Assembly (NCBI GenBank): GCA_944392135.1
Contig: CALXVQ010000006.1
Span: 1-64,000 of the forward strand
Length of the DNA stretch: 64,000 bases
Origin: an uncultured Rickettsiales bacterium
GTDB taxonomy: Bacteria; Pseudomonadota; Alphaproteobacteria; Rickettsiales; UBA1997
Reading direction: 5' to 3'
Below the pieces are notes generated by a model, which was given only the letters and a program-made list of their open reading frames with translations, did not search any database and was not told the origin of the DNA. Positions within the stretch are counted from its first letter, which is position 1. Each line of letters begins with the position of its first letter. This document shows, piece by piece, positions 35,769 through 44,291 of this stretch. The position numbers and the translations under genes are program-made.

Positions 35769-35960
35769 TATTTTTAACATATTCAATAAACATATAAAAA
35801 TTGCTTTCACAAAATTCATACCTGTCAGCAAAATTACTAACACATTGTTTAGAATTATTTATAGCATTTTGAATATTTTGAAAATCATTAAAAATATTTG
35901 CTTCAAGCCATTTTTCATCAGCTTTTATATATTCACTTTTTGTAATTTTGGTTAATTCAT
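35752..35960 (-). pseudogene. Small ORF with apparent frameshift at its start
   Basis: A minus-strand frame of ~68 codons (35958 down to stop 35752-35754) encodes a protein-like sequence, ELTKITKSEYIKADEKW ... VSNFADRYEFCESNFYMF..., but lacks an ATG in frame. The ATG at 35960 is out of frame by one and ends after two codons; shifting one base gives a continuous product. The C-terminus shares a terminator with the upstream gene. It is either a decayed gene, one with a sequencing-type indel, or one using a rare start. No family recognised. Confidence 0.35.
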
Positions 35961-36083
35961 TTTTTTAATTATTAATAATATTATTGCCAATATTTCTATT
36001 AACAACAATTATATATTTTTATTCAATAAAATTAGAAAAATTATTTTTTATATAATATTTATACTTCCATATTTTTATTAATC

Positions 36084-36133
36084 TTTTACAAGTAGTCTAA
36101 ACCATTTCGGTTATTATTAATAAACTTGTAAAA
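36084..36133 (+). promoter_or_regulatory. Inverted repeat/hairpin abutting the capsid gene start
   Basis: TTTTACAAGT (36084-36093) is perfectly complementary to ACTTGTAAAA (36124-36133). Inside, AACC/GGTT forms a small inner hairpin. The outer stem ends 3 nt before the ATG (36137) and no Shine-Dalgarno is visible, so it could sequester the start or act as an operator. Confidence 0.55.
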
Positions 36134-36136
36134 TCT

Positions 36137-37336
36137 ATGAATTTGACAGAAATTAGTGAAAAAATTGATGAAATTGGTAATGCTTGGGAACATTTTAAAA
36201 GTGTTAACGATGAGAAATTGAGACAAATAGAACAAAAAGGTTCTGCTGATTGTATGGTTATGGAAGAATTAAATAAAATAAATAATTCTTTAAATGAACA
36301 AAAACAGCAATTGGATCAATTGAGAATTAGTGCTTCTAGACCATCTTTTGAAGGTAAAAATATGGACTTTCAAGAGAATTTAGAACATAAAAAAGCTTTA
36401 AATAATTATTTGAAAAAAGGTATTGATGCACCATTAGCTAATATAGAAACAAAAGCTGATTTAACAACTGCAACAGATTCTAGTTCTGCTTATGGTGGTT
36501 ATTTACTTACACCAAATATGCAAAGAATTATTACTGGTGAATTAAATGATAATTGTTTTATGAGACAAATATGTTCTGTACAAACAATTTCATCTTCTGC
36601 ATTAGATGTTATTGATGATACAAGTTTTGCAACTAGTTGGATTGCTGAAACTGGTACCGTTAATGATTCTGATTCTAGTGTATTAAATAAAATTACAGTA
36701 AAAGCACATGAATTGGTAGCACAACCAAAAGTTTCTCAAAAATTACTTGATGATGCATCAATTAATATTGAAGAATGGCTTGCATATCAATTAGCTAATC
36801 AATTTATGCAAAAAGAAGAAGAGGCATTTTTAAAGGGTACAGGTGATACTAATAATCAACCAACAGGTATAACTAACTACACAAGTGATATTGAAATAAT
36901 TGAATCAAGTTCAAGTGTTGATGGCGGAATTGAAGCAGAAGACATAGTTGATTTATATTATTCTTTGAAAGAACAATATGTTGGAAATGCAAGTTTTGTA
37001 ATGCCACGAACTGCTGTTTCTGCAATTAGAATGTTAAAAGATCCTACAAGTGGAGCATATTTATGGCAACCAGCTTTATTAGGTGGTAAAGAAGATACTT
37101 TAATGGGTTGCCCTGTTTATCAAAGTTCCAATATGCCTGCATTAGGAGCTGGTAGTTTATCAGTGATATTTGGTGATTTTAAATTTTATCAAATAGTTGA
37201 TAGAAATGATATAAGAGTTTTGAGAGATCCATATACTGCTAAACCATATGTAAGATTCTACACAACAAAAAGAGTTGGTGGTGATGTAATTAGAAAAGAA
37301 GCATTTAAAATGTTAAAATGTGGAGCAACAGCTTAA
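36137..37336 (+). CDS. HK97-fold major capsid protein, gene-transfer-agent-like (RcGTA gp5-like)
   Basis: A 399-residue HK97-family capsid protein. An N-terminal coiled-coil delta/scaffold-like region (1-~90, AWEHFKSVNDEKLRQIEQKG) leads to a probable maturation boundary near ATDSSSAYGGYLLTPNMQ (~112-130). The capsid core follows, with DTSFATSWIAETGTV, EEWLAYQLANQFMQKEEEAFLKGTGDTNNQPTGI-type E-loop/P-domain and VRFYTTKRVGGDVIRKEAFKML. The layout and length match gp5 of the Rhodobacter GTA. No portal, terminase or tail genes are adjacent; a matching prohead protease is at 46.7 kb. It has its own terminator and a hairpin leader, so it is a monocistronic unit. Intact. Confidence 0.9.
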   Translation: MNLTEISEKIDEIGNAWEHFKSVNDEKLRQIEQKGSADCMVMEELNKINNSLNEQKQQLDQLRISASRPSFEGKNMDFQENLEHKKALNNYLKKGIDAPLANIETKADLTTATDSSSAYGGYLLTPNMQRIITGELNDNCFMRQICSVQTISSSALDVIDDTSFATSWIAETGTVNDSDSSVLNKITVKAHELVAQPKVSQKLLDDASINIEEWLAYQLANQFMQKEEEAFLKGTGDTNNQPTGITNYTSDIEIIESSSSVDGGIEAEDIVDLYYSLKEQYVGNASFVMPRTAVSAIRMLKDPTSGAYLWQPALLGGKEDTLMGCPVYQSSNMPALGAGSLSVIFGDFKFYQIVDRNDIRVLRDPYTAKPYVRFYTTKRVGGDVIRKEAFKMLKCGATA

Positions 37337-37359
37337 TTATTTTTATTAATAATTAAAAA

Positions 37360-37391
37360 AATAGTACTCATATTATGGGTACTATTTTTAT
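37360..37391 (+). terminator. Intrinsic terminator of the capsid gene
   Basis: AATAGTACTCA (37360-37370) pairs with TGGGTACTATT (37376-37386) over 11 bp with one GU, loop TATTA, then a T-rich tail. It isolates the capsid gene from the BamB-like gene. Confidence 0.8.
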
Positions 37392-37457
37392 TATATATTT
37401 ATTTGACTATAAGTTTTTTTATTATATTTTTCTTATTATGTTATTTATAAAAAGATT

Positions 37458-38753
37458 ATGAAAAAAATATTTTGTTTATTATTTAGTGTTTTAAGTCTTA
37501 TTTCTTGTGCCGAAAAGAAAGTTATTTTAGGTGATAGAAAGGATGTTTTTTTGATTGATAATAATATTGAAATACTTGCAAATAAAGATGATATTAAGCT
37601 TTCTAATACAGAAACATTTTTAAATTATTATGGTGATAATTCTGCTTTAAATTCATATGTTGAAAATTATAAAGTAGATGGTTTTTCTCTGCAAGAAAAT
37701 AAGATTTCTAGTAAAAAGTTTGATGTAAAAAAATATTTCTTTTCAAGTCCAATTATAGTTGATAATATTTTATATACACTTGATGCAAAAGGAAATCTAA
37801 TTGCAAAAGACATCAATAATTTAGATAAAACATTATGGAAAACTAGTATTATAAATAAAAACAATTACATTAATTATTTTGGTGGAAAAATTACCTATTA
37901 CAATGATGTTATATATATAGCTGACAGAATTAATGAAATTATTGCCGTTTCAAAAGATGGTGAAATTTTGTGGGAAAAACAATTAAATGCTGTCCCAATT
38001 TCTACTCCTGTTGTTTATGAAAATACTATATATGTAATAACAAATGATAATAAATTATATGCATTAGATACTGATGGTGGAAGAATTAAATGGATTAATT
38101 ATGGTACTGCAAAATCTTCTGCAATATTAGGTTCCGCAAACCCTGTAATATATAAGGATTATGTAATTGCATCATATTCTTCTGGTGAATTAGTAATAAT
38201 GAATAGAAAAACAAGTGAGGTTATATATACAAGTAATTTAACAGGTAGATATTTTATATTTTCAAACTTTGAATTAACTGATATTGATAGTACACCTATT
38301 ATAAAAGATAATATTTTAATTGCCACAGCAAGCAATGGTGTGACAGAAGCTATTAATTTAGATAATATGCAAGTTTTATGGAAACAAAATTTTCCTTCAT
38401 TAACAAATATTGTAATAAATAATGATTTTGCTTACTTGATTACAACTGATAATATTGTTATGTCATTAAATATTAAAGATGGTAAAGTTGCTTGGTATAC
38501 TCAACTTGATACATTTAAAGATATGAAAAAGAAAAAAGATTTAATATATTATAAGGCAATAGCAATGATAAACAATAAGTTATATGCATTCAATAATGTA
38601 AATCAATACAAAATTATTGACCCATATAATGGTAATGTTTTAGAAAATAAAGAAACAGAATTTAATTTTTATAATATACCATATTCACTTAATAACAAAT
38701 TATATGGTATAGTTGAAAATGGTAGAAATGTTGAGTTGGTAATATTTCAATAA
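37458..38753 (+). CDS. PQQ-like beta-propeller lipoprotein (BamB-like)
   Basis: A 431-residue lipoprotein: signal with lipobox LSLISC (Cys at ~17). A beta-propeller of repeated blades follows (~75-430), such as SSPIIVDNILYTLDAKGNLIAKDI, VYENTIYVITNDNKLYALDTDGGRIKW, DGKVAWYTQLD and KLYAFNNVNQYKII, the PQQ/BamB repeat. BamB is the outer-membrane beta-barrel assembly lipoprotein; in many Alphaproteobacteria a similar gene precedes der. Here der is absent, and the following convergent gene encodes a PhzF protein. Confidence 0.85.
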   Translation: MKKIFCLLFSVLSLISCAEKKVILGDRKDVFLIDNNIEILANKDDIKLSNTETFLNYYGDNSALNSYVENYKVDGFSLQENKISSKKFDVKKYFFSSPIIVDNILYTLDAKGNLIAKDINNLDKTLWKTSIINKNNYINYFGGKITYYNDVIYIADRINEIIAVSKDGEILWEKQLNAVPISTPVVYENTIYVITNDNKLYALDTDGGRIKWINYGTAKSSAILGSANPVIYKDYVIASYSSGELVIMNRKTSEVIYTSNLTGRYFIFSNFELTDIDSTPIIKDNILIATASNGVTEAINLDNMQVLWKQNFPSLTNIVINNDFAYLITTDNIVMSLNIKDGKVAWYTQLDTFKDMKKKKDLIYYKAIAMINNKLYAFNNVNQYKIIDPYNGNVLENKETEFNFYNIPYSLNNKLYGIVENGRNVELVIFQ

Positions 38754-38766
38754 TTGATATAATTAT

Positions 38767-39678
38767 TTATTCAACATAACCACTAACCTTTACTGTATTA
38801 TCTTCTAACATTTTTACTTGTAGAAAAGCTCCTGTTTGTGATGCTTGATAAAATTTTAATTCTTTGTTTTTTAGTTCTGGATAATATTTTGATAAATATT
38901 TTAGTACATATGATGTGCCAGAACCACATGCTGGATCTTCTTTAAAATCTGGTAAAGAACCATATGGTAAAAATATTCTAATAAAATAATCACAATCTAT
39001 TTCTTTTTCTGTATTTTTAATTACTATATCTATTCCTCTACATATTTTTCCATTTGATAAAGTAATTTTTTCTATTGCATCAAAATCTGGTTTTATCATA
39101 TTAATAATTTCTAATGAAGAAATATTTTTGTCTATTGATAATTGTGATTTTTTAATTTCTATTGTGTAATCAAATTCTCCTTCTACTATATTTACAATAT
39201 CAAAATATTCTTTATTTTCTAGATTTATACTATTTATAATTTCTTCTTTTTTGTCATTATTTTCTACTGTATTTGGTTCAATAACAGAAATAAAAATTGA
39301 TATTAAATCGCCATTGATTTCAGCAAATATACTATTTTGTTTTTTATCTCCATATTTTGAATTATTAAAAAGTGGTATAAATTCAATTTTTTGTGGTTTT
39401 GTTATATCTATTAGTTTATTATCTGCTAAAAATTTTGTAGAAACTAATGTTCCATGTCCGCAAATAGGTTCTTCACCAGCATCTATAAAATATCTTATAT
39501 AATATTTATTGCTATTATTAGTTGTTTGTAAAAATACACTTATAGGTAATTTGAGTTTTTGAGTTTGACTTAACATATAATTTATGTTATTCATGTCATC
39601 AACAAATTCAACACTAGCAGGACTTCCTTTTAGATTATATTTTGAATTTACAAAAGCGTTTTTAATATATACTGACAT
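38767..39678 (-). CDS. PhzF-family isomerase-like protein, catalytic Glu replaced
   Basis: A 303-residue PhzF/YddE-type two-domain protein. Typical motifs are AFVNS...GSPASVEFV (normally GNPAAV), DAGEEPICGHGTL and the C-terminal DPACGSGTSYVLKYL. The position of the usual catalytic Glu (SETTF-like motif) reads LQTTN, so Gln51 replaces it. The protein may therefore be an inactive or altered isomerase. PhzF-like proteins are widespread and mostly of unknown substrate. Confidence 0.85.
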   Translation of the reverse strand: MSVYIKNAFVNSKYNLKGSPASVEFVDDMNNINYMLSQTQKLKLPISVFLQTTNNSNKYYIRYFIDAGEEPICGHGTLVSTKFLADNKLIDITKPQKIEFIPLFNNSKYGDKKQNSIFAEINGDLISIFISVIEPNTVENNDKKEEIINSINLENKEYFDIVNIVEGEFDYTIEIKKSQLSIDKNISSLEIINMIKPDFDAIEKITLSNGKICRGIDIVIKNTEKEIDCDYFIRIFLPYGSLPDFKEDPACGSGTSYVLKYLSKYYPELKNKELKFYQASQTGAFLQVKMLEDNTVKVSGYVE

Positions 39679-39754
39679 TTTTATTATATAAAATAAATAT
39701 ATAATAAAATTATATTATAAAATAATAAAAAACAAGTGATTTTTATAAATAAGA

Positions 39755-39803
39755 TAATAAAAATAGAGATATTTATAAAAATAAATAATAAATATCTCTA
39801 TTT
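39755..39803 (-). terminator. Intrinsic terminator of the phosphomannomutase gene
   Basis: On the minus strand AAATAGAGATATTTAT pairs with ATAAATATCTCTATTT (39761-39776, 39788-39803; 16 bp) around an 11-nt loop and is followed by T-rich sequence. It lies just after the stop at 39811. Confidence 0.75.
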
Positions 39804-39810
39804 CTTAATA

Positions 39811-41193
39811 TTAAAGTTTAGCTTCAACACCGAGTGTTTTTAATTGAGATGTTAAATCATTTTTTATAATTTCAAGGCCTTCTGGACTCATAGCTTCGCA
39901 TCTAATTGTTAAATCAGGTTGAGTATTAGAAGCTCTAACTAACCACCAGCCTTCTTTTAAATTAGCTCTAACACCATCAACATCAATGAAGTCTCTATTA
40001 GCTCGCTTTAAATTTTCAGCTAATTTTTTTGACAATTCAAACTTTTCAACATCACCAACTGTAATTCTAATTTCTGTTGTACTATATGTTTTAGGTAATG
40101 ATTCTATAATTTCACCTAATGTTTCGTCACTATTTCCTAAAATATTTAATAATTTTAAGGAACTATATAAACCATCGTCAAAGTTATAGTTTTCACCCCA
40201 ATAAACATGTCCGCTTGTTTCACCTGCTAATTTAATATTATCAGCTTTCATTTTAGCTTTTAATGTTGAGTGTCCTGGTTTCCACATAACCGGTATGCCA
40301 CCATGTTCTGCAATGTCATCATATAAAACTTTGCTAGCTTTTACTTCTGACATAACTTTTTCACCCTTGTGTGTTTTTAAGTAATCTCTTGCAATAACTA
40401 ATAAAAGTTGATCGCCATATAAAATATTTCCTTTTTCATCAACAACACCTAATCTATCACCATCACCATCAAAAGCAACACCTAAATCATATTTGCCATT
40501 TACAACTTCATTTTTTAGAGTTTCAAGATTTTTGATTACAGCTGGATCTGGATGATGGTTAGGGAAATCTCCATCTACATCACCAAAAATAATTTTTTGA
40601 TTTCCTGGTAATTGACTAACTACTTCATTGATTACAGAACCAACAGCACCATTTCCACAATCCCATACTACATTTAAATGTTTCTTTTGTGGTTTTAATT
40701 GGCTTAATAAGAATTTGATATATTCAGCTTTTACTTCTTTATTTTCGGTAATTTTGCCTTCTCCATTAATAAAATTTCCACTTTCTGCAATTCTGCCAAT
40801 TTCTTGTATATCATCGTCCCAGAAAGGGCCTTCTTGTGTGAGCATTTTAAAACCATTATATTCTTTTGGATTATGTGAAGCACTAATTATCATGCCAGCA
40901 TCTGTATTTAAATATTTCATTGCAAAATATACACCAGGAGTAGATAATAAACCTACAACTATAACATCAACACCACATTCTGCAATACCTTTTGCACATT
41001 CTTTTGAAAATGGAACAGAAGAATGTCGGCCATCATAGCCTAAAACACAAGTATTTTTATTTCTTTTCTTTAATATGGTTCCATAACCTCTACCAATAAA
41101 ATAAGCATCAACATTGGTAATTTCTTTATCAACAATACCTCTAATATCGTAAGCTTTTAAAACGGAAGGTTTAATTTTATGAGTATTATTCAT
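39811..41193 (-). CDS. Phosphomannomutase/phosphoglucomutase
   Basis: A 460-residue alpha-D-phosphohexomutase that interconverts hexose 1- and 6-phosphates, feeding LPS and glycan synthesis. The catalytic phosphoserine loop is ISASHNPKEYNGFK (~100-115), the Mg-binding loop DGDGDRLG (~240), the sugar-binding loop GETSGHVYW and the phosphate-binding C-terminal VRASNTQPDLTIRCEA. Length and layout match AlgC/ManB. Single gene with own terminator. It fits the LPS glycosyltransferases in the window. Confidence 0.93.
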   Translation of the reverse strand: MNNTHKIKPSVLKAYDIRGIVDKEITNVDAYFIGRGYGTILKKRNKNTCVLGYDGRHSSVPFSKECAKGIAECGVDVIVVGLLSTPGVYFAMKYLNTDAGMIISASHNPKEYNGFKMLTQEGPFWDDDIQEIGRIAESGNFINGEGKITENKEVKAEYIKFLLSQLKPQKKHLNVVWDCGNGAVGSVINEVVSQLPGNQKIIFGDVDGDFPNHHPDPAVIKNLETLKNEVVNGKYDLGVAFDGDGDRLGVVDEKGNILYGDQLLLVIARDYLKTHKGEKVMSEVKASKVLYDDIAEHGGIPVMWKPGHSTLKAKMKADNIKLAGETSGHVYWGENYNFDDGLYSSLKLLNILGNSDETLGEIIESLPKTYSTTEIRITVGDVEKFELSKKLAENLKRANRDFIDVDGVRANLKEGWWLVRASNTQPDLTIRCEAMSPEGLEIIKNDLTSQLKTLGVEAKL

Positions 41194-41317
41194 TATTTTT
41201 AATAATTGTTAAACTAGATATGTTATAGTAGATAATAAAATAAAAATCAAATATTTTATTTTTCTTTGTTATAAATTTATTTGTTTACTTTTTAAAATAT
41301 GTAATATAAAATATTTG

Positions 41318-41341
41318 TATGCTGCATTTTGAGGTGGCATA
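41318..41341 (+). promoter_or_regulatory. Hairpin in the rpsO leader, possible S15 autoregulatory site
   Basis: TATGCTGC (41318-41325) can pair with GTGGCATA (41334-41341), with two adjacent GU pairs, ~35 nt ahead of the rpsO ATG. Leaders of rpsO in several bacteria bind S15 via a GU/GC motif. This resemblance is only suggestive; the loop is ATTTTGAG. Confidence 0.3.
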
Positions 41342-41376
41342 TTTAATTAGTTTATTAATAAAATTTACTCAAAATT

Positions 41377-41652
41377 ATGTCTATAGAAAAAAATAAAAAA
41401 AATGAACTCATAAAAGAATTTGGAGTTTCAGAAAGTGATACAGGTTCAGTTGAAGTACAAGCTGCTGTTTTAACTGAAAGAATTAAAAATATCACAGAAC
41501 ATTGTAAAGTACATTCAAAAGATTTCTCATCAAGAAGAGGACTTTTAATGCTTGTTGCTAGAAGAAAAAGATTATTAGCATACTTGAAAAAGAAATCAAT
41601 GGATAGATATTTAAAATTAATTGAAAAATTAGGTTTAAAAGATAATAAATAA
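41377..41652 (+). CDS. rpsO: 30S ribosomal protein S15
   Basis: A 91-residue S15: KNELIKEFGVSESDTGSVEVQAAVLTERIKNITEHCKVHSKDFSSRRGLLMLVARRKRLLAYLKK, all canonical, including the 16S-contacting HskDfhsRRGL block. It is followed 9 nt later by pnp, the classical rpsO-pnp pair. The start ATG at 41377 has little upstream Shine-Dalgarno. Confidence 0.98.
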   Translation: MSIEKNKKNELIKEFGVSESDTGSVEVQAAVLTERIKNITEHCKVHSKDFSSRRGLLMLVARRKRLLAYLKKKSMDRYLKLIEKLGLKDNK

Positions 41653-41661
41653 GGAATTTTA

Positions 41662-43773
41662 ATGTTTGAAGTTATAAAAAAAGAGATGGAATGGGGTGGC
41701 AAAATTCTAAGTCTTGAAACTGGAAGGATTGGAAGGCAAGCTAGTTCCGTTATAGCTAAATATGGAAACACAGTAGTTATGGCTAATGTTACAATTGCTA
41801 AAAAAGAAACTACTGGTATAGATTTTGTTCCACTTACAGTTAGCTATATTGAAAAGTTTTATGCAATAGGAAAAATTCCTGGTGGCTTTATAAAAAGAGA
41901 AACAAAACCATCAGATAATGAAACCTTAATTGCTAGAACAATTGATAGACCTATTAGGCCTTTATTTCCTTCAAATTACAGAAATGAGACAGATGTTTTT
42001 TGTACTCTTTTAGCTTATGATGAAGAAACACCAGCTGATATTGTAGCTTTAATTGCTGCATCAACTGCTTTATCTATTTCACCTGCACCATTTGAAGATG
42101 TTGTTGCAGGTGCAAAAGTTGCCTACAAAGATGGTAAATATATTTTAAATGATATTCACCCATTTAATGAAGAAGGTAAATTAGATTTAACTGTTGCTGG
42201 TACAAAAGATTCTATTTTAATGGTTGAATCAGAGGCAAAAGAATTGACAGAAAATGAAATGCTTGATGCATTAGAGTTTGGCCATAATGAATTAGGAAAA
42301 GTTGTTGACTTCATAAAAGAATTTGTTGCTGAATGTAAAGTTGAAAAAATTGTTCCAACTAATGAAGATTTTAGTGAATTAGAACAAAATATTAAAGATT
42401 TTGCTACTCAAAATTTACAGGATGCTTACAATATTACATTAAAACAAGAAAGAGTTTCAAAAATCGAAGAAATTCACGAAAAAATTAATGAAAGATTTGT
42501 TGGCGAAAGCGAAGACGAAATTTTAATTAATAAAGTTAGTGAAATTACACACGATATTGAAAGAAATATTGTTAGAACAATGATTCTCAAAGAAGGAAGA
42601 AGAATTGATGGTAGAAAAATTGATCAAGTTAGACCAATTTCAACAGATATTGATATTCTTCCTATTGTTCACGGTTCATCTTTATTTACAAGGGGCGAAA
42701 CACAGGCTATGGCTATTACAACCCTTGGTTCTGAGCATGATGAACAAATAGTTGATAATGTTTCTGAATCTATTGATTCTCAAAATTTCATATTACATTA
42801 TAACTTTCCACCTTATGCCGTTGGTGAAACTGGTTTCCTTAAAGCACCTGGCAGAAGAGAAATAGGACATGGAAAATTAGCTTGGAAAGCAATACACAAT
42901 ATTATTAAATTAGATGATAATTTCCCATATACTGTTAGGGTTGTTTCTGAAATTACAGAATCAAATGGTTCATCATCTATGGCTACTGTATGTGCTACAT
43001 CTATGTCTTTAATGTCAGCAGGTGTTCCAATGAAAGCTCCTGTATCAGGCATTGCTATGGGTTTAATCAAAGAAGGTGATGATTTTATAGTATTAACTGA
43101 TATTATGGGTGATGAAGATCATTTAGGTGATATGGATTTTAAAGTTGCTGGTACAGAAGATGGTATTACAGCTTTGCAAATGGATATTAAATGCAAAGGT
43201 ATCACAAAAGAAATTATGGCTAAGGCTTTAAGTCAAGCAAAAGATGGTAGACATTTTATTTTAGGAAAAATGGCTGAATCTATTAAGAAGTCAAGAGAAG
43301 AAGTTTCTGAGAATGCACCTAGGGCTTTAATTTTCAAAATTAAACCTAATAAAATTAAAGATGTTATTGGAAGCAAAGGAAAAGTTATTAAAGAAATAAT
43401 TGAACAAACAGGAACCACTATTGATATTGATGATGATGGAACTGTTACAATTATGTCAAATAAAGCTGAATCTAGTGAAAAAGCTAAACAAATGATTGAA
43501 GGCATTGCCGGAGAATTAGAAGTTGGCAAAATTTATGAAGGAAAAGTTGTAAAAATACTAGATTCTGGTGCTTTTATTGATTTACCTGGAAAAGTTGATG
43601 GCTTTGTTCATATTAGTCAATTAGCAAATTACAGAGTTGAATTTGTTGACGATATATTGAATGAAGGTGATACTGTAAAGGTTAAAGTAATTGGTTTTGA
43701 CAGAAACGACAAGCCTAAGCTTAGTTATAAAGCCGTTGATCAAAAAACCGGTGAAGATTTAGAAAAAAAATAA
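41662..43773 (+). CDS. pnp: Polynucleotide phosphorylase
   Basis: A 703-residue PNPase, the 3'-5' exoribonuclease of the degradosome. The first RNase PH domain (SLETGRIGRQASSVIAKYGNT, FVPLTVSYIEKFYAIGKIPGGFIKRE) leads into the helical linker and second RNase PH domain (ILKEGRRIDGRK, GSSLFTRGETQA, TVRVVSEITESNGSSSMATVCA). A KH domain (~560-620, IGSKGKVIKEI) and the C-terminal S1 domain (~620-690, VGKIYEGKVVKILDSGAF, KVDGFVHISQLANYRV) follow. rpsO-pnp operon. A homologous detached S1 gene follows 24 nt later. Confidence 0.98.
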   Translation: MFEVIKKEMEWGGKILSLETGRIGRQASSVIAKYGNTVVMANVTIAKKETTGIDFVPLTVSYIEKFYAIGKIPGGFIKRETKPSDNETLIARTIDRPIRPLFPSNYRNETDVFCTLLAYDEETPADIVALIAASTALSISPAPFEDVVAGAKVAYKDGKYILNDIHPFNEEGKLDLTVAGTKDSILMVESEAKELTENEMLDALEFGHNELGKVVDFIKEFVAECKVEKIVPTNEDFSELEQNIKDFATQNLQDAYNITLKQERVSKIEEIHEKINERFVGESEDEILINKVSEITHDIERNIVRTMILKEGRRIDGRKIDQVRPISTDIDILPIVHGSSLFTRGETQAMAITTLGSEHDEQIVDNVSESIDSQNFILHYNFPPYAVGETGFLKAPGRREIGHGKLAWKAIHNIIKLDDNFPYTVRVVSEITESNGSSSMATVCATSMSLMSAGVPMKAPVSGIAMGLIKEGDDFIVLTDIMGDEDHLGDMDFKVAGTEDGITALQMDIKCKGITKEIMAKALSQAKDGRHFILGKMAESIKKSREEVSENAPRALIFKIKPNKIKDVIGSKGKVIKEIIEQTGTTIDIDDDGTVTIMSNKAESSEKAKQMIEGIAGELEVGKIYEGKVVKILDSGAFIDLPGKVDGFVHISQLANYRVEFVDDILNEGDTVKVKVIGFDRNDKPKLSYKAVDQKTGEDLEKK

Positions 43774-43797
43774 TATTGTTTTAATAAAGGGGAAAAA

Positions 43798-44193
43798 ATG
43801 GTTGAAGAAGTAAAAAAGGAATTTAAACCAAGAAAAAGAAAATTTAGATTTAGTAAAGGTGAGTTTAATCCTAATATAGAAATTGGCAAAATTTACGAAG
43901 GAAAAGTTGTTAAAATTTTACCATCTGGTGCTTTTGTTGAATTTCCAGAAAGTCCAAAAAGAGATGGTTTCGTTCATATTAGTCAATTAGCAAACTATCA
44001 TGTAGAAAAAGTTGAAGACATATTAAAACAAGACGGAGTTTATAAATTCAAACTTATCGGTTTTGATTTTAGTAGAAAGCCTAAATTAAGCTACAAAGCA
44101 GTAGATCAAGAAACAGGTGAAGATTTAGAAAAAAAAGAAGAAAAAGTTGAAGATAAAAATATTTCAATAGAAGAATCATCTACTGAAAATTAA
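43798..44193 (+). CDS. Stand-alone S1 RNA-binding protein, apparent duplicate of the Pnp S1 domain
   Basis: A 131-residue protein: a basic N-terminus (KEFKPRKRKFRFSKG), one S1 domain (IGKIYEGKVVKILPSGAFVEF ... RDGFVHISQLANYHVEKVEDILK ... FDFSRKPKLSYKAVDQETGEDLEKK), and an acidic tail. The S1 part is nearly the same as the Pnp C-terminus directly upstream, down to the linker KPKLSYKAVDQxTGEDLEKK. It has its own AGGGG Shine-Dalgarno and starts 24 nt after pnp. It probably binds RNA; whether it acts with Pnp is inference. Confidence 0.88.
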   Translation: MVEEVKKEFKPRKRKFRFSKGEFNPNIEIGKIYEGKVVKILPSGAFVEFPESPKRDGFVHISQLANYHVEKVEDILKQDGVYKFKLIGFDFSRKPKLSYKAVDQETGEDLEKKEEKVEDKNISIEESSTEN

Positions 44194-44211
44194 TAGTTAG
44201 TAAATATTTAT

Positions 44212-44245
44212 AAAATATGCTGGATAATATATCCAGCATATTTTG
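44212..44245 (+). terminator. Intrinsic terminator of the rpsO-pnp-S1 operon
   Basis: AAAATATGCTGGATA (44212-44226) pairs with TATCCAGCATATTTT (44230-44244) over 15 bp with a 3-nt loop. It is the longest perfect terminator stem in the window, placed 19 nt after the stop of the S1 gene. Confidence 0.85.
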
Positions 44246-44291
44246 TGTATAAATATAATTAAATTTTTTAGTTTTGACATTTGTTATACTG

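Noticed and set aside
35755..35955. 66-residue plus-strand hydrophobic ORF
   Set aside because: Antisense to the protein-like minus-strand frame and starts inside a terminator; composition is typical of reversed coding DNA.
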